Origin: Clonostachys chloroleuca | Lineage: Eukaryota; Ascomycota; Sordariomycetes; Hypocreales; Bionectriaceae | Assembly (NCBI GenBank): GCA_037952775.1 | Contig: JBANAY010000004.1 | Coordinates: forward strand, 7,688,001 to 7,752,000 | Reading direction: 5' to 3' | Length of the DNA stretch: 64,000 bases | Shown here: in pieces, positions 11,117 through 22,017 of the stretch | How the letters are laid out: the number at the start of each line of letters is the position of its first letter | Numbering within the stretch: position 1 is the stretch's first letter | The notes under the pieces: generated by a model | Database searches by the model: none | What the model saw: the letters and a program-made list of their open reading frames with translations, nothing else | What the model was told of the DNA's origin: nothing | Translations under genes and position numbers: made by a program

Positions 11117-12108
11117 AATAGCAACGATCGATGGGCCCCTTACCTAGTATTGGGATTGTCTTGACTCATCAGACAGTCGCGTTCATGGGAATCTACTGAA
11201 ATCTGTTGTTGGTGTGGTTGGTGAAAAGGCTGACAAGAGAGACAACAATAAAAGGGCCACGCTAACCTCGCACTCCCTTGCCTACAAGGATCTCTAATCT
11301 AAAATTCAGGATCAGGGCATAGATCGCCCAGCTTGACGAATTTCCCTGTTCAACCATGGGACTGATTCGAACGCCAGTAAAATCTTCGGCAACCCCACGT
11401 GCTCGCAGGCACCAGATTTTGGAAGCAGGGCTTTCGGCCGTGCGTTTTCTCGGCAACATACACCGGGTTCCTGTCTAGTTGCCCTCCACATCAACGGTGC
11501 GAGAAGGTCAAGACCATCTTGAGGCTTTCAGACAGCATATATATCATTGAGCAAGGAAGGATGGCCCATTCGGCGCTTGGCTGGGCTGCGCATGCCTGTC
11601 AAGCGGGCGTCAGAATAACAACGACTGCAGAAGCATTTTATCTCTCAACTTTCTTGTACAGACTAAAATCATACTCATAATAGATAATGGTGCATAGTAA
11701 AATAAATTATTGAGTAATTACTAGATAATATTATCCGAAATATCTGTAAAAGGGATTTGTCATTGGGACACGGCAGGAAGTATGACTGTGTGGCTGCCAC
11801 AATGATTTTGTCGACCTAATTCTATAGTACTTTTTTTTCATCACGGCCGAGTTGCGTGTTTACTTGCTCTTCGCATCAACGGCGCAATGGCAACCGAGCC
11901 ACCTCATTTGCGACATTCAAATTGTTGCGAAAGAGAATTCGAGCAAATGGTGAACAAAAATAGAATAGAAGATGCCAGACCTGACATCTCAGCAGAATGA
12001 ATAAGATCATACTGTGGATTCTCAGTCTACGAACGGTATTATCAAATTATTGAGGACATATAATAAGGGATAAAACACATTATGGATTATACTCTTCTAC
12101 ATATTTTA
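11117..12108. other. Intergenic, no gene seen
   Basis: About 1 kb lies between two leftward ankyrin genes. Short frames around 11262-11680 show no family resemblance on either strand. A 22-base motif at about 11968-11989 recurs near 36898 (see findings). The segment 11680-11760 is AT-rich. Confidence 0.45.
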
Positions 12109-14420
12109 CTAGCTTGATTCACAGGTTCTGATCCGCTGCGATATATCAGAAGATATTGCACAGTCACAACCCTCATGGAGATCAAACGCAGTCCGACCGT
12201 CGTTTATTCTGAGGTTTGTGTCGATTCCAGGATGATCAAGCAGCAGATTCGCCAAAGTCCGACTACAGCTGACCATGGCCATGTGTAACACTGTCCATCC
12301 TTGCTTAGTGGCCACGTTAACATCAATCTCGGGGCGTCCAAGTAGCAATTTTGTTGTTGGCCCATTGGTATAGGTCACGGCGACATGAAGCGGTGCCCAA
12401 CCTTCGTCATCCTGCACGTTGATGATCCGTGCAACGTCAGTCGAGCAAGCTAGTATCTTCCGTACAATCTCCATACTCCTGCTTTTGGCTGCCCACCAAA
12501 GACAGGTTCTTCCCAGCCCATCTTTGACGTGGTGGTCGGTCCTTGGGTGCTCGTAGATTATGCTAAAGATCCTTTCCTGGCCCGATTCAACTGCAACTAG
12601 GAGAGGCGTTCGCGTGTCTGCAAAACTACCCGACCACGAATAACCTCTGAAAGACGGTTTCTTCAACAGGTGGTAGTCCTGATAGTTGTATCCGCGTCTC
12701 AATCTAAGCCTCATCTCGCGGTCCTTTTTACCACTTTCACGGTAATTTGGGTCGACTTCTTCATAACGCAGAAGTTCTTCGACAGCAGAAACATTTCCGT
12801 CTTTCGCTGAAAGCCATAGAATTCGTTGCAGAGCATCCCTTTTCTCGCTCCGAAATTTGGGGATGTTCATATACGTCCGCAGTACTCTCATCTCGAGCCT
12901 TTTATGTCCCTGGGATGCGTAGTAGAGCTCCGCCCACTCATCCCAGATATCGGGGTCGGTCTCCACAGCTCTTTGGACGAGGAGCTCAAAGATTTCCGTA
13001 TCGGTATCTAGCAATGCTCTCTGTGCGAGCGATATGTCGTCCCCCTTCTACACGCAACGTCGACCTCACATCGTAGCAGCAGACGAACGATTTCCGTGTG
13101 TCTTCTTTCCACAGCTACTTCCAGCGGCGTCCAGTGGCGCCTATGGATCTTGTCGGGTTCAATGCCTGGGACGTCTAGGAGCATTCGCACCAGTGGAGTA
13201 AAGCCTTTGGAGACTACCAGGCCCAACGCTGTGTCTCCGTCCAAGACTTTATTGATATTGATGGCATCGCCAAATCGGTCCAGGAAGAGTCGTACAACTC
13301 TAGTTGCACCGGAAGTTAGGGCCACCCACCAGGGGCAATCCTTGCTTAGGCCCAATTGTGATGGATCAATGGCTACTCTTTCCAGGAGCAGACGCGCAAT
13401 GTCTTCGTGATCCTCTTTTGCTGCCGCAGCCAATGGCGTTTCAAAAAGATGATTAGCGAGGTTCGAATCGATATCGCCCCTTTGGAGGAGTAATCGGACA
13501 ATGTCCGTCCATCCTTTGCGAGCAGCCCAGCCAAGCACGGTGTGGCTGAATCTTCCTCGCGCGTTGATGTTTATGCTGGTTGAAAGGCCCACGATGGCCC
13601 TGACTGCTGCCTCTCGGTTCATCTCAGCAGCATACACCAGCGTGCCTGGCCTCTTGCCCTCGACAGTAACGATGCGAGGATCAAGTCCGTGCAGTAGCAA
13701 GGTGCGGATTACAGCCACTCGGTCCAATACAATGGCACAACCCATGAGGTCACCAAAGACGGGATGGGTAGCAACCGAGTCTACCGCGTCGATGTTGGCC
13801 CGTTTCTTCATGATCAATTCGACAGCTACTTCATCCCCGCAGGCCACCAGAAGATGCAACATCCCGAAGAATACTTCAGGGTCCTGTACCTTCTGACCAC
13901 GAGTGTAATTCTCCAAACTCGATAGGGGTCGCGGGAGAGGGTGGTTTCCAGCCTTCCAGGTGACAAGGTGCTTGACAACCCGAGATGGTCCATTTGCGGC
14001 CACGATGAGACAGCAAGCTGCGACAACAGCAGTATCCAGCGCAAGCTGCGGGATGGCACCCTTCATGTTGTCGACCAAATGCTCAGTAGCGTCGTGCACA
14101 AATGCGAATACGCCTTGCTTACACGTTTCGATTCTCACCTTGGTGGCCAACATCCATTCAATGCTTGGCCGCCAGTGTAGCTTGCGACCAATATCCAGCT
14201 CGCGCACACTCGAATTCTCTATGATGACGCGTGATGCGTGGTCATCGAATTGGCCTATTCTCAGCATTAGAGGTGGAGGGGGAGGAGAAGGAAGAGTAAT
14301 GGCAGTGGCCAGGCACGTACGGCAAACGAGTCGTAATTTAACGAACTCCCGCTTAGTGTCGATTTGTGTAAACCGTAAAATCTGAGCGATTAGCTCGTTA
14401 GGGAGCGCGAGGAGAGACAT
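12109..14420 (-). pseudogene. F-box/ankyrin-repeat protein, one frameshift
   Basis: This leftward gene starts at the ATG at 14420 with an F-box-like N-terminus (LLALPNELIAQILRF, residues 3-17) followed by many ankyrin repeats. Clear repeats include HTVLGWAARKGWTDIVRLLL, ETPLAAAAKEDHEDIARLLL, HWTPLEVAVERRHTEIVRLL, and, after the break, GWAPLHVAV and GWTVLHMAM. The frame changes at a run of five G (minus strand; C5 at 13040-13044 on the + strand). Before the run it ends in CEVDVACRR; after it a shifted frame continues to the stop at 12109. With one more G the gene would encode about 770 residues without interruption. The F-box would recruit a Skp1-Cullin ubiquitin ligase, with ankyrin repeats choosing the substrate (family knowledge). 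Because there is only one homopolymer lesion, a sequence error or very recent loss is likely. Confidence 0.8.
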
Positions 14421-17400
14421 GGCGATGTGTTTGTAGGGGAGTAGTGTTTTTTTTTCTCTGCCATATGCAATGGGTTCATCCCAAGATCAGGCTGCACGAG
14501 ATTTGTTACACACTTTCTGTCAGGTAGTAGTGTTTGTATGATGTATCATTCAAGCTGAGAAGGGGGTGTGAGTGATATTTGATTGAAATTCCTCGCACCC
14601 AAGCTGCTGGTGTTCACGCATTGCCACAACTAAATGTCATTTACTCATACCACCAGGTGACTTTGAGTTTGAAATAATCAAACATTAAGCTACTTATTCT
14701 CGAGCCTGCGATCCGTATTGTAAAATTAGTGGGTACGAATAAAAACTATCTAGGAGACAACCTTGTTTGTTCTATTGTTCTATTGTTTGTTTTGATCGCT
14801 AGGAACAAGAGATATATATCCCAACATCAGGTTACGTGAGTCACTGCCTTACCGTGCCTAGATTACGCAGAATCTTTCCAACACATTTTGTAGTCCATCT
14901 CGAAACCTTCACACGTAATGAAAACTCAAAATCTGATCAAAATCTGCAACACATACATCCCGGGCACAAACATCAACGCCTCCCCAAAGCCAGCTCATTA
15001 GGTCGGTACGTTTCAATTATTCATCCCTCTTTCAATCACACGATATTCACGCCACACTCATGAATCCAGATCCAATCACTCCGTCTAAACAGGGATCCCC
15101 AGCCTCGCTAGCAGTATAGCACCATTGCTCAACGTATTCCTCGAGCGTGAATCGGGCTGGCGACTTCTTCGAAGCCTCAGCGGCGGAGAGCGTGGATTGG
15201 TCGGCTGTCGCCTCAGTGTATACTAACCCGACAACAGTATCCATCAAGCCAGAGGAACCACCAATGATCCAGTTTACCACGCCCAAGCTCCCGCTGAGAG
15301 TATCAGCACATCCACAGGCAATGGTCTCTACGTTTCTATCTCATGTACCTTACATATTCCTAATATTCTTCATTCGATGGGTGTAAATACCGCTAGGTTT
15401 AAAATCCGTTGGGAGTTTAGAAGTTCTAGAAGTATCGATTCAAGCACTGCTACCTCACCAACGACTTATTTATTACTACCATGCCTACGCTAACCCATGA
15501 GCTCGTACTGCCCACTTAAATCAGCGTATTGTTAACCAAATATGCTACTGGATTCTTTTAATCATTGCGGAAAGTGATCTATTTATAACCATCCTCTCAC
15601 TTGATCTTGATGAGTCCTTGAAAAGAAGGACCTGGTACAACCGACATGACCAAGAATCTCGCAATGGGCCGCGGGTTCGCCCCCACGCGATTAGCGAGGA
15701 GACCTATATATCTCGGGCGTAAAGATCATTCTTGCAACATCATTGAGAGTTATGCAGCTTCAAACCGAAAGAGGGTTTGGGCTCAACTAGTGAGCCCTCT
15801 ACACTGGCAGGGAAGCCTGCATGAATTACCTCTCCCCCTGTGCAAGATAAAAAACTAGAAAAGTTATTTTTCAATGAATTTCTCCAAATAGATGATATCC
15901 ATCCGACAGTATAGCAGTCCAGTCTACTTCGTTGATGTTATCCCGTTTCCTTATGACCGAAAAGCCCGAATTGGTGTCATAAGTTGAATGCTTGTGCATA
16001 TTGCCCGGCAATATACTGAGCGCGTGACAGAAGAATCATACACTAAATTGATGAGCAATTATAGGCAGAGAATTAAGGCCTTATTAGCACAGATCTTCCA
16101 TCTCGTCGTCAAGCATACTATGGATAATGTACAGCCCTCCTCGATGCCCTGGGAGAGAGATCCGTAGAATGGGACCCTCTATGTCCACACATAGCCTTTA
16201 TGGAGCGTCCTAAAACGATCCAAACCTTTCTCGGAATCGCAACTTAAAGCCTATGATGATGAGCGCAGGCGTCGCTTCCGCCAGTTAAGCGAGGAATCTG
16301 AGGAACAACAGTGTACCACTGATCTCGCTGGCTATTTGGCTCGGAAGCATAGGGAGAAGCTTACATGGACCAACAGAAACAGGGATCAGGTTCACCTCAC
16401 TGCCGCTGGTATTACGTTTCAAGCTGCCCAGAGGAGCGGTTACTAGAAAGCTTCAGCACGATACCTAACTTGAGACTTCAAGAGCTAACGAGGTCCGATA
16501 TGGAGTCGAAAACAAGAAAGACTCAGTACATTTGAATGACGCAGAAAGATTTCATGTTGAATGTTGTATTCGACGATGAAGGTACTTATTGAGAAAGCCG
16601 GGGGGGGTTTGATACTGGGTATAGCGTCAAATCGTTGGATTCTTGGTATTCGGGTACTTCTCCTTTTTTTTTTTTACCCATCAGCTGCCGTATTACTGCA
16701 AAGCACTTTCACGCAAAAGAACATCAATGCTCACATGAGGCTTTTCTTTTCTTTCGGGAATAATGAAATACAGATGCCTGTATGGTGTGTCCAGTTGCTC
16801 ATTTGAAATCAAGAATGCTCACTCCAATCTCCACAGTCAATAGACTTATCTGAGGCAAACGACAGGACTTTATCATTCGGCCATCCATTTGTCCATTAAA
16901 TGCAATAAATAGTTGTGAAATTTATCCTTTGATCATCATGCGGAAGTAATCAATTGCGAACATTTACTCGCCGTGGTTCAGTAGTAGAGAAGAGAGCCAT
17001 TGCCGCCGGAAGCAATTTGTTTCAAGCCGGAAAGGGAACAGTGCCGAAAGCGTCGGCACAAAGCTGCAAGACACGAACGTTCCAGAGCATGGGAGAAACG
17101 TGTGCGGCATTTGAAAAGTGAACCTTGCCGTTAAAGTCACCGGAAACGGGAATCAGGGAAATACCATCCGGATATTTGAATAGCCATCGGCCTTTGTTGG
17201 CGTAGGTGAATCTGCCGATCGCATGTAATGGTCGAAATGCTGCCACCCCGGCCGAGGACAAACCTTGATTTCAACAGTTTTGAAAGCAGCCGAGAAGAAA
17301 TTATGGGATCAACAACTTGCAAATTGGGCCGGAAATCCGTAGCATGCATGTTGTGCACCGATTCAAGCTTCACCTACATGTATAAGATGGCTCCTCTCCC

Positions 17401-17507
17401 TAAGCCAGTGCCAAAAGTCAGAACATCCCGTAGATCAACGATCACTAACATTATCAACATTCCTTAACCGCCTTTCACTTCAACGTTTCATCCAAGACAC
17501 CTCCAAT
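14421..17507. other. 3 kb gene-poor stretch with decayed fragments
   Basis: No complete gene could be built here. The best fragment is an open frame without ATG at about 16184-16446 whose translation is highly charged (DDERRRRFRQLSEESEEQQ, then LARKHREKL) and ends at a TAG. It looks like real former coding sequence but I cannot name the family. Other frames, at 15047-15286, 15646-15858 and 17022-17261, lack motifs. A short run of T at 16662-16674 is the only simple repeat. The right end should carry the promoter of the small gene at 17508. Confidence 0.4.
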
Positions 17508-17819
17508 ATGAAGCCTGCCGCCGTCATCCTCGCCGTTTTTGCCGCCTCGGTTGCCGCTGTGCCGGTCGGAGATGAGCTCGAGAAACGTCAGACAGTCAAT
17601 TTGTTCTCCATTCTAGAGAATCTTCTAGTGAGTAGCAAGGCGACCTAACCTCAGGCAATGTAATTACTGACGGATATGCAGCATATCAAGACCTGTACGG
17701 GACAGAAGTTTGGCGACTGTCCACCAAAACGGTCTTTCATTAGCAAGCGCAAGAGCATCCCCAGCGAGGGCATCGTCAGCGTGGACACTGATACATTGAT
17801 GGTCACTCGGGGGTTGTAA
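17508..17819 (+). CDS. Small secreted protein with Kex2-type sites
   Basis: Two exons, 17508-17627 and 17682-17819, are joined across an intron with donor GTGAGT and acceptor TGCAG, giving 85 residues. Residues 1-18 (MKPAAVILAVFAASVAAV) form a clear signal peptide. It is followed by a short pro-segment ending in ELEKR at about residues 26-30, a typical Kex2 cleavage site. Two more dibasic KR pairs follow (PPKRS and SKRKS). Only two cysteines occur (CTGQKFGDC), so one disulfide loop of seven residues is possible. The product should pass through the secretory pathway and could be trimmed into small peptides. I recognise no family, and there is no internal repetition of a core peptide. Too short for routine gene finding, but the signal peptide, pro-region and clean intron together make it credible. 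Confidence 0.7.
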
Positions 17820-18268
17820 GGTGGTGGATCATGCGATGGATGGGACCCTCAATCGAGTGATCAATTGTAGATGAAGAAGGGTATTAGACTTATACTTGTG
17901 TACATCAATACAAGTCATTTGACTCTTCAAATTCATCGATTGCCGCCTAACCCCCGTAATTTCGGCTCCCCTTCTCCTCCCTTCACTACCCTCCCTTCAC
18001 TGCCTTCAGGTTAAATGCTGTGTAAGGGAGAAGTTCTGGAAGTTGAGTGGGCTATCCCCAGAAACAGCTAATCACAGACGTCGGACCGAGCCTTGTTCCG
18101 CTCCAACCGATGACTAATATTCGATTTTACCTCCTTTTCAGCAATCTTTTGTGTCCACGGTTCAAGACATTGCGCTGCAATCATCGTGCGGGGAATTCGT
18201 TGCAATTCTGGGCCCGACCGAACCGCTGTCATTCTAGTCAATGACAGGCGCTCGGGAAATTGGCTGGT
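17820..18268. other. Intergenic, promoter region of PanK-like gene
   Basis: About 450 bases lie between two rightward genes. A pyrimidine-rich stretch around 17950-18010 is the kind often found upstream of fungal transcription starts. I found no coding sequence that would supply the missing N-terminal half of the downstream kinase-like protein. Confidence 0.45.
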
Positions 18269-19239
18269 ATGAACACTGCTCCGGGCGTCTCTGGCCATCC
18301 AGAGGACACCATCCATCAAGGAGCCCCAAACGCGGGGCATGATACAGCTCAAGCAGAGGTCCAGCCATCCAGATCCGCCATCATAGGGGGGCAAAATGAC
18401 CAGAATAACCTGGATGAAATCAATGGGCATTTCAGTGAGTCTCCCATTGACGAGTTTGCTCTCGAATTTGATTCATTCCCTTGTTCTGAAATCGCTCTGA
18501 TACCAAACCCCCATCCTCACCGCCGAACATTCAGCTAACCGCACCAGGTGATGCCACACGCATCCACTCAGAGCTCCCCGACCAGGCCACAATGCATCCT
18601 GAGAGACACATCAGAGCCGTAGCAACCGCCATGAAGTCCCACGGGCCCTTCCTCCTGGTCGACGTGGGCTCAGGCGTCTCCTTCTACAAGGTATCCGACG
18701 GCTCGACGTGGGAACGCGTCGGCGGCACCACTCTCGGGGGCGCCAGCCTCATGGGCCTCGTCGCCCTGCTCACCAAAGCCAGGAGCCCAGAAGAGATGCT
18801 GGAGCTGGCGGAGCAAGGGCAGAACTCCAAGGTGGACAAGCTCATCGGCGACATCTACGGGACCGACTACATGGGCATCGGGCTCCGGAAGACGGCCGTC
18901 GCCGCCACCTTTGGCAATGTGTTTGGAATCCTGGGCCGGGCCGAGAGGGAGGGGAAGACGCAGCCAGAGGGTGAGGAGCCGTTTACGGACGCTGATATCT
19001 GCCGGTCCGTGCTCATGGCTGTCTTCAACAATATTGCTATGCTTTCCTGCATGCAGTGCGAGAATCTGGGTCTGTCGACCATTTGCCTCCAGGGGTCCTA
19101 TCTGTGGGATTCCGATAGAGTCCTGCAGATCTTGGCCACGTCGATTGAATTTTACTCAAAAGCGAAGGCTACGGCGTACATGTACACCAAGGATGGAAAC
19201 CTTCGGCCGATAGGAGGGTACTCTACTTTGGGGCAGTAA
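18269..19239 (+). CDS. Pantothenate-kinase-like protein, N-lobe missing
   Basis: Two exons, 18269-18434 and 18548-19239, with donor GTGAGT, a branch-like CAGCTAACC and acceptor CACCAG, encode 285 residues. From about residue 85 the protein matches the C-terminal half of type II (eukaryotic) pantothenate kinases: FLLVDVGSGVSFYKV, GGTTLGGASLMGLVALLTK, GDIYGTDYMGIGL, ATFGNVFG and the SCMQCENLGL region. The N-terminal half of the family, with the glycine-rich phosphate-binding loop and the catalytic acid, is absent. In its place are about 85 polar residues. Normal fungal pantothenate kinases are well over 350 residues. It may be a non-catalytic paralogue, for example one that binds CoA esters or heterodimerises with the true kinase; that is inference. 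The frame is intact and well conserved, which argues against a dead fragment. Confidence 0.75.
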
Positions 19240-19585
19240 ACGAAATGGCTTGGAGTTTTGAAAGAGCCTTGAAAACAAGCGCGATGGATTCAAAAGCAGT
19301 GATTTAGGAGTTGTCTTTTTCAAAGAAGAGATTTTAGACATACATACACACCTCATGGATAGAATTCGATCCTTCTCCTACCATGCAATGCAAACTCTGT
19401 TGCATAATTTCGCTGTAATGCGCAGGCTCAGAAATAAAAACATCCATCATTCGTTAGCAAAGAGACAATAATGCCACCTAGTCTATAAACAAAAAAAAAA
19501 AAAAAAAAAAACACGAAAGAAAAAAATGCGGAGAAAATCGAGAAAAAAGAGACGAGCGGGGTGAAAGTATAAACCACGGAACAGT
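19240..19585. other. Convergent 3' spacer with A21 tract
   Basis: This spacer lies between the 3' ends of two converging genes. It contains an uninterrupted run of 21 A at 19491-19511, followed by further A-rich sequence. No gene is seen. Confidence 0.5.
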
Positions 19586-21174
19586 CTACACAAACTCATC
19601 GCCCCTATCCCGATCCGGCCGGTCTGGTCTGTCCCTCTCCATAGACCTGTCGCGGCTCGAAAAGAGAACCTCATTCGTTTCAAAGTCCTCCATGAGGATT
19701 TGCTCCCCCTGCTGCAACTTCTGGTACCGGCCCTTCGAGTAGTACCGCCTGACCCCTTTGGTGATGGCGACCTTGACTCCCACACCGAGCAAGAAGATGA
19801 GAATCACCACGAATACGAACGTCACCCATCCTCTCCAGCCCTCGAGAGCCAAAGGGTACGCCGTCATGAAGATACCCGCAGAGAACTCGATCCAGGTCTT
19901 TTTCGGTCTGCGGTTGGGATATATCTCTTTCCGGACGATCTGCTTGTACTTGGGACCTTGAGGGCCATCCAAGAAGCGCCGAAACCCAAACTTGGGAACG
20001 TGGTCCTGGCGAGGGTCCGAGTCAGAAAGCTGGTCGTCTCCCCAGGTTCCATCGTAGTAGAATAATGAAGTGTAGTTGTGCGCGGGCGGTCCTGAATTCT
20101 TCTTATCAGGAGGATTTAGCGTCGTGACTATCTCGTTGCTTTTATGGTACTTGAAAAAGTATGCCGACAGAACGGGGTCCCATTTCTTTCCCTTATCACA
20201 CCAGTCGATCAAGGCGACATCATGGATGTTGTCACTATGGTTGCTGGTCAGCAGAGATCATAGACTGTGCACAGACAAGTAATTCTTACCCTGGCTTAGC
20301 ATAGTTCGCGTGTGAGCCACGGGCGCTATAGACAGTTGGCTGTTGAAAGGGTTAGACATCTGAGGCAAGTCAAGATTTCAAGAAAGGGGCAAGACATACT
20401 CTACCATCAGTGACGGTGAGCTCGGGGTCTCCCCATTGATAAGCGGCACCGTCTCTGTGCTGGCTATACCAAATTCCAACAGGTTTTCCATCCTTAAACC
20501 GGATCATATTATGTTCCCTAGCGAGACATGATGGTCAGCAAACACAGTTGTCTCCCACAATCACCAAATGAGGGTCTCACCAGTCTCCGACGTGGTTGCC
20601 AAAATGCATCCCTTGGCCGACCTTGCCTCCTTTGACTATGCGCTCCAGTGGGTGCAAGACCTGAGTAATGTTCGGCCCTTGGTCGAAGGAGTAGAAGTAG
20701 AAGTAGAAGGCATCCACGTCATTGAAAGGGTTGTCGACGAGGATGACGACGCAAGGCGTAGCGTCGTGAATGCGACCGTCCTTGTCCGGCGCCGTACCGC
20801 GCATCCAGGCCGGGTTGGACAGCGGATCATCATTTGAAGCGAGCGCGACATCTCTGTAGTTGTTCAAGAGGTCCAGGTTATCCAGATTCAGCGCAGGAAG
20901 CTTGTCTTTAATGAACTTCCCATCGATCTTAGGTGTGGTGTGCTGCACATGCGTGAGGAGATCACTGGGTAAGTACGGATCATCCGAATGCAGCCACACG
21001 ATGGGCGCTATTTGAGTGAATTAGATTCCTGCGTATCTTTCTCACGTCGGGCAGTGAGGGCATACCGTGCTTGGCCACATAATCGGGGACATCAAAACTG
21101 GCGGAGCAACATGCGAAATCAAGCAGGCCGGCCAGGACCAGCAGCCAGCTGGCTAAAATCAATCGTGCGGACAT
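19586..21174 (-). CDS. VPS62: VPS62-type vacuolar sorting protein
   Basis: Five exons read leftward: 21174-21066, 21007-20581, 20517-20400, 20339-20290 and 20234-19586, all in phase, give 450 residues. Residues 1-24 (MSARLILASWLLVLAGLLDFACCS) are a signal peptide or signal anchor. The body carries the Vps62 family features: PIVWLHSDDPYLPSDL, the FNDVDAFYFYFYSFDQG segment, GNHVGDWEHNMIRF, and a short exon with YSARGSHANYAKPG. Near the C-terminus a hydrophobic stretch (VTFVFVVILIFLLGVGVKV) predicts one membrane span, followed by a basic and acidic cytosolic tail. In yeast, VPS62 and its relative TDA6 are linked to cytoplasm-to-vacuole targeting; the biochemical role is unknown. No lesion was seen. 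The gene is probably an ordinary core or semi-core gene. Confidence 0.85.
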
Positions 21175-22017
21175 TTCGCCCCAAGCAAACTCATGAGGAC
21201 TCGATCGCTGGCGCGCTCATTGCATCTGGAAGCTGTATCTGCCTCGGTGGGAGCAAAGATGAGTCGATCGCGCTCACTGATGCTGGCCTCAACGTGCTGC
21301 GCCGTGTCTTTTCGTGTCGGGTTCAGCACATAAAAGAGCTTAATCAGCAGCTACATCGCCCTACGGAAGAATCAGGCTCACTCTCAGTGACTGTTCTTCA
21401 CAACTTTTGGTTGGATCCTTCAGCTCTTCCCCCTGAGCACTCCAATCCGGTCCAGCGTTGCTAAATAAAGAGTGAAACTCCACTGCCTCTCCACTAGAAA
21501 ACGGGGGTGTTAAAATTACTCAGAGTCTTGCTCTTGAAGTACAACGCTGTCTGACAACTTAGTAAGATACAATGGATCAGCAGCCCTTTGCCCAATTGAA
21601 AGCCGCCGGGGGCAGCTATCTGCTAAAAATATATCACCTACTGGAAATTTACTCTTTGCTTTATCCCTACCCTACACCTTTGTACCGGTTGACAATGATC
21701 AAAATATTAAATTGCGTATGTACGATGACTCTGGTACTAAAATCGCATGCTCCCTGGATTTCGTTTACGAATTTCAGAAGACTTATGTCCCCTAGGATCG
21801 CCTGGCAAATGAGGGTCAAAAGCTGCTAAACCCGGCCATAAGGCGCAGAGACAGCACATAATCGACTTAAGAGCCTCCTACTCTTAACTCCATCAAGATT
21901 ATTAAATAATAACCCATCAGTATTGTCATTCAGAGTTTTGTTCTAGGTCATCACAGATAGAAAAATATTATCCCCACAGAATATAATCAGGTATTCCGAC
22001 GAGCTACTGCTTCTGCA
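21175..22017. other. Intergenic, promoter of VPS62-type gene
   Basis: 843 bases lie upstream of the VPS62-type gene and downstream of the leftward permease. A frame at 20988-21464 overlaps the VPS62 5' exon and is a shadow. The right half, 21840-21990, is AT-rich. No feature is supported. Confidence 0.45.

Noticed and set aside
15047..15286. Frames on both strands around 15.1 kb
   Set aside because: They are short, overlap one another and carry no family signal.
19700..20065. 121-codon frame on the + strand
   Set aside because: It is a shadow of the last exon of the VPS62-type gene.
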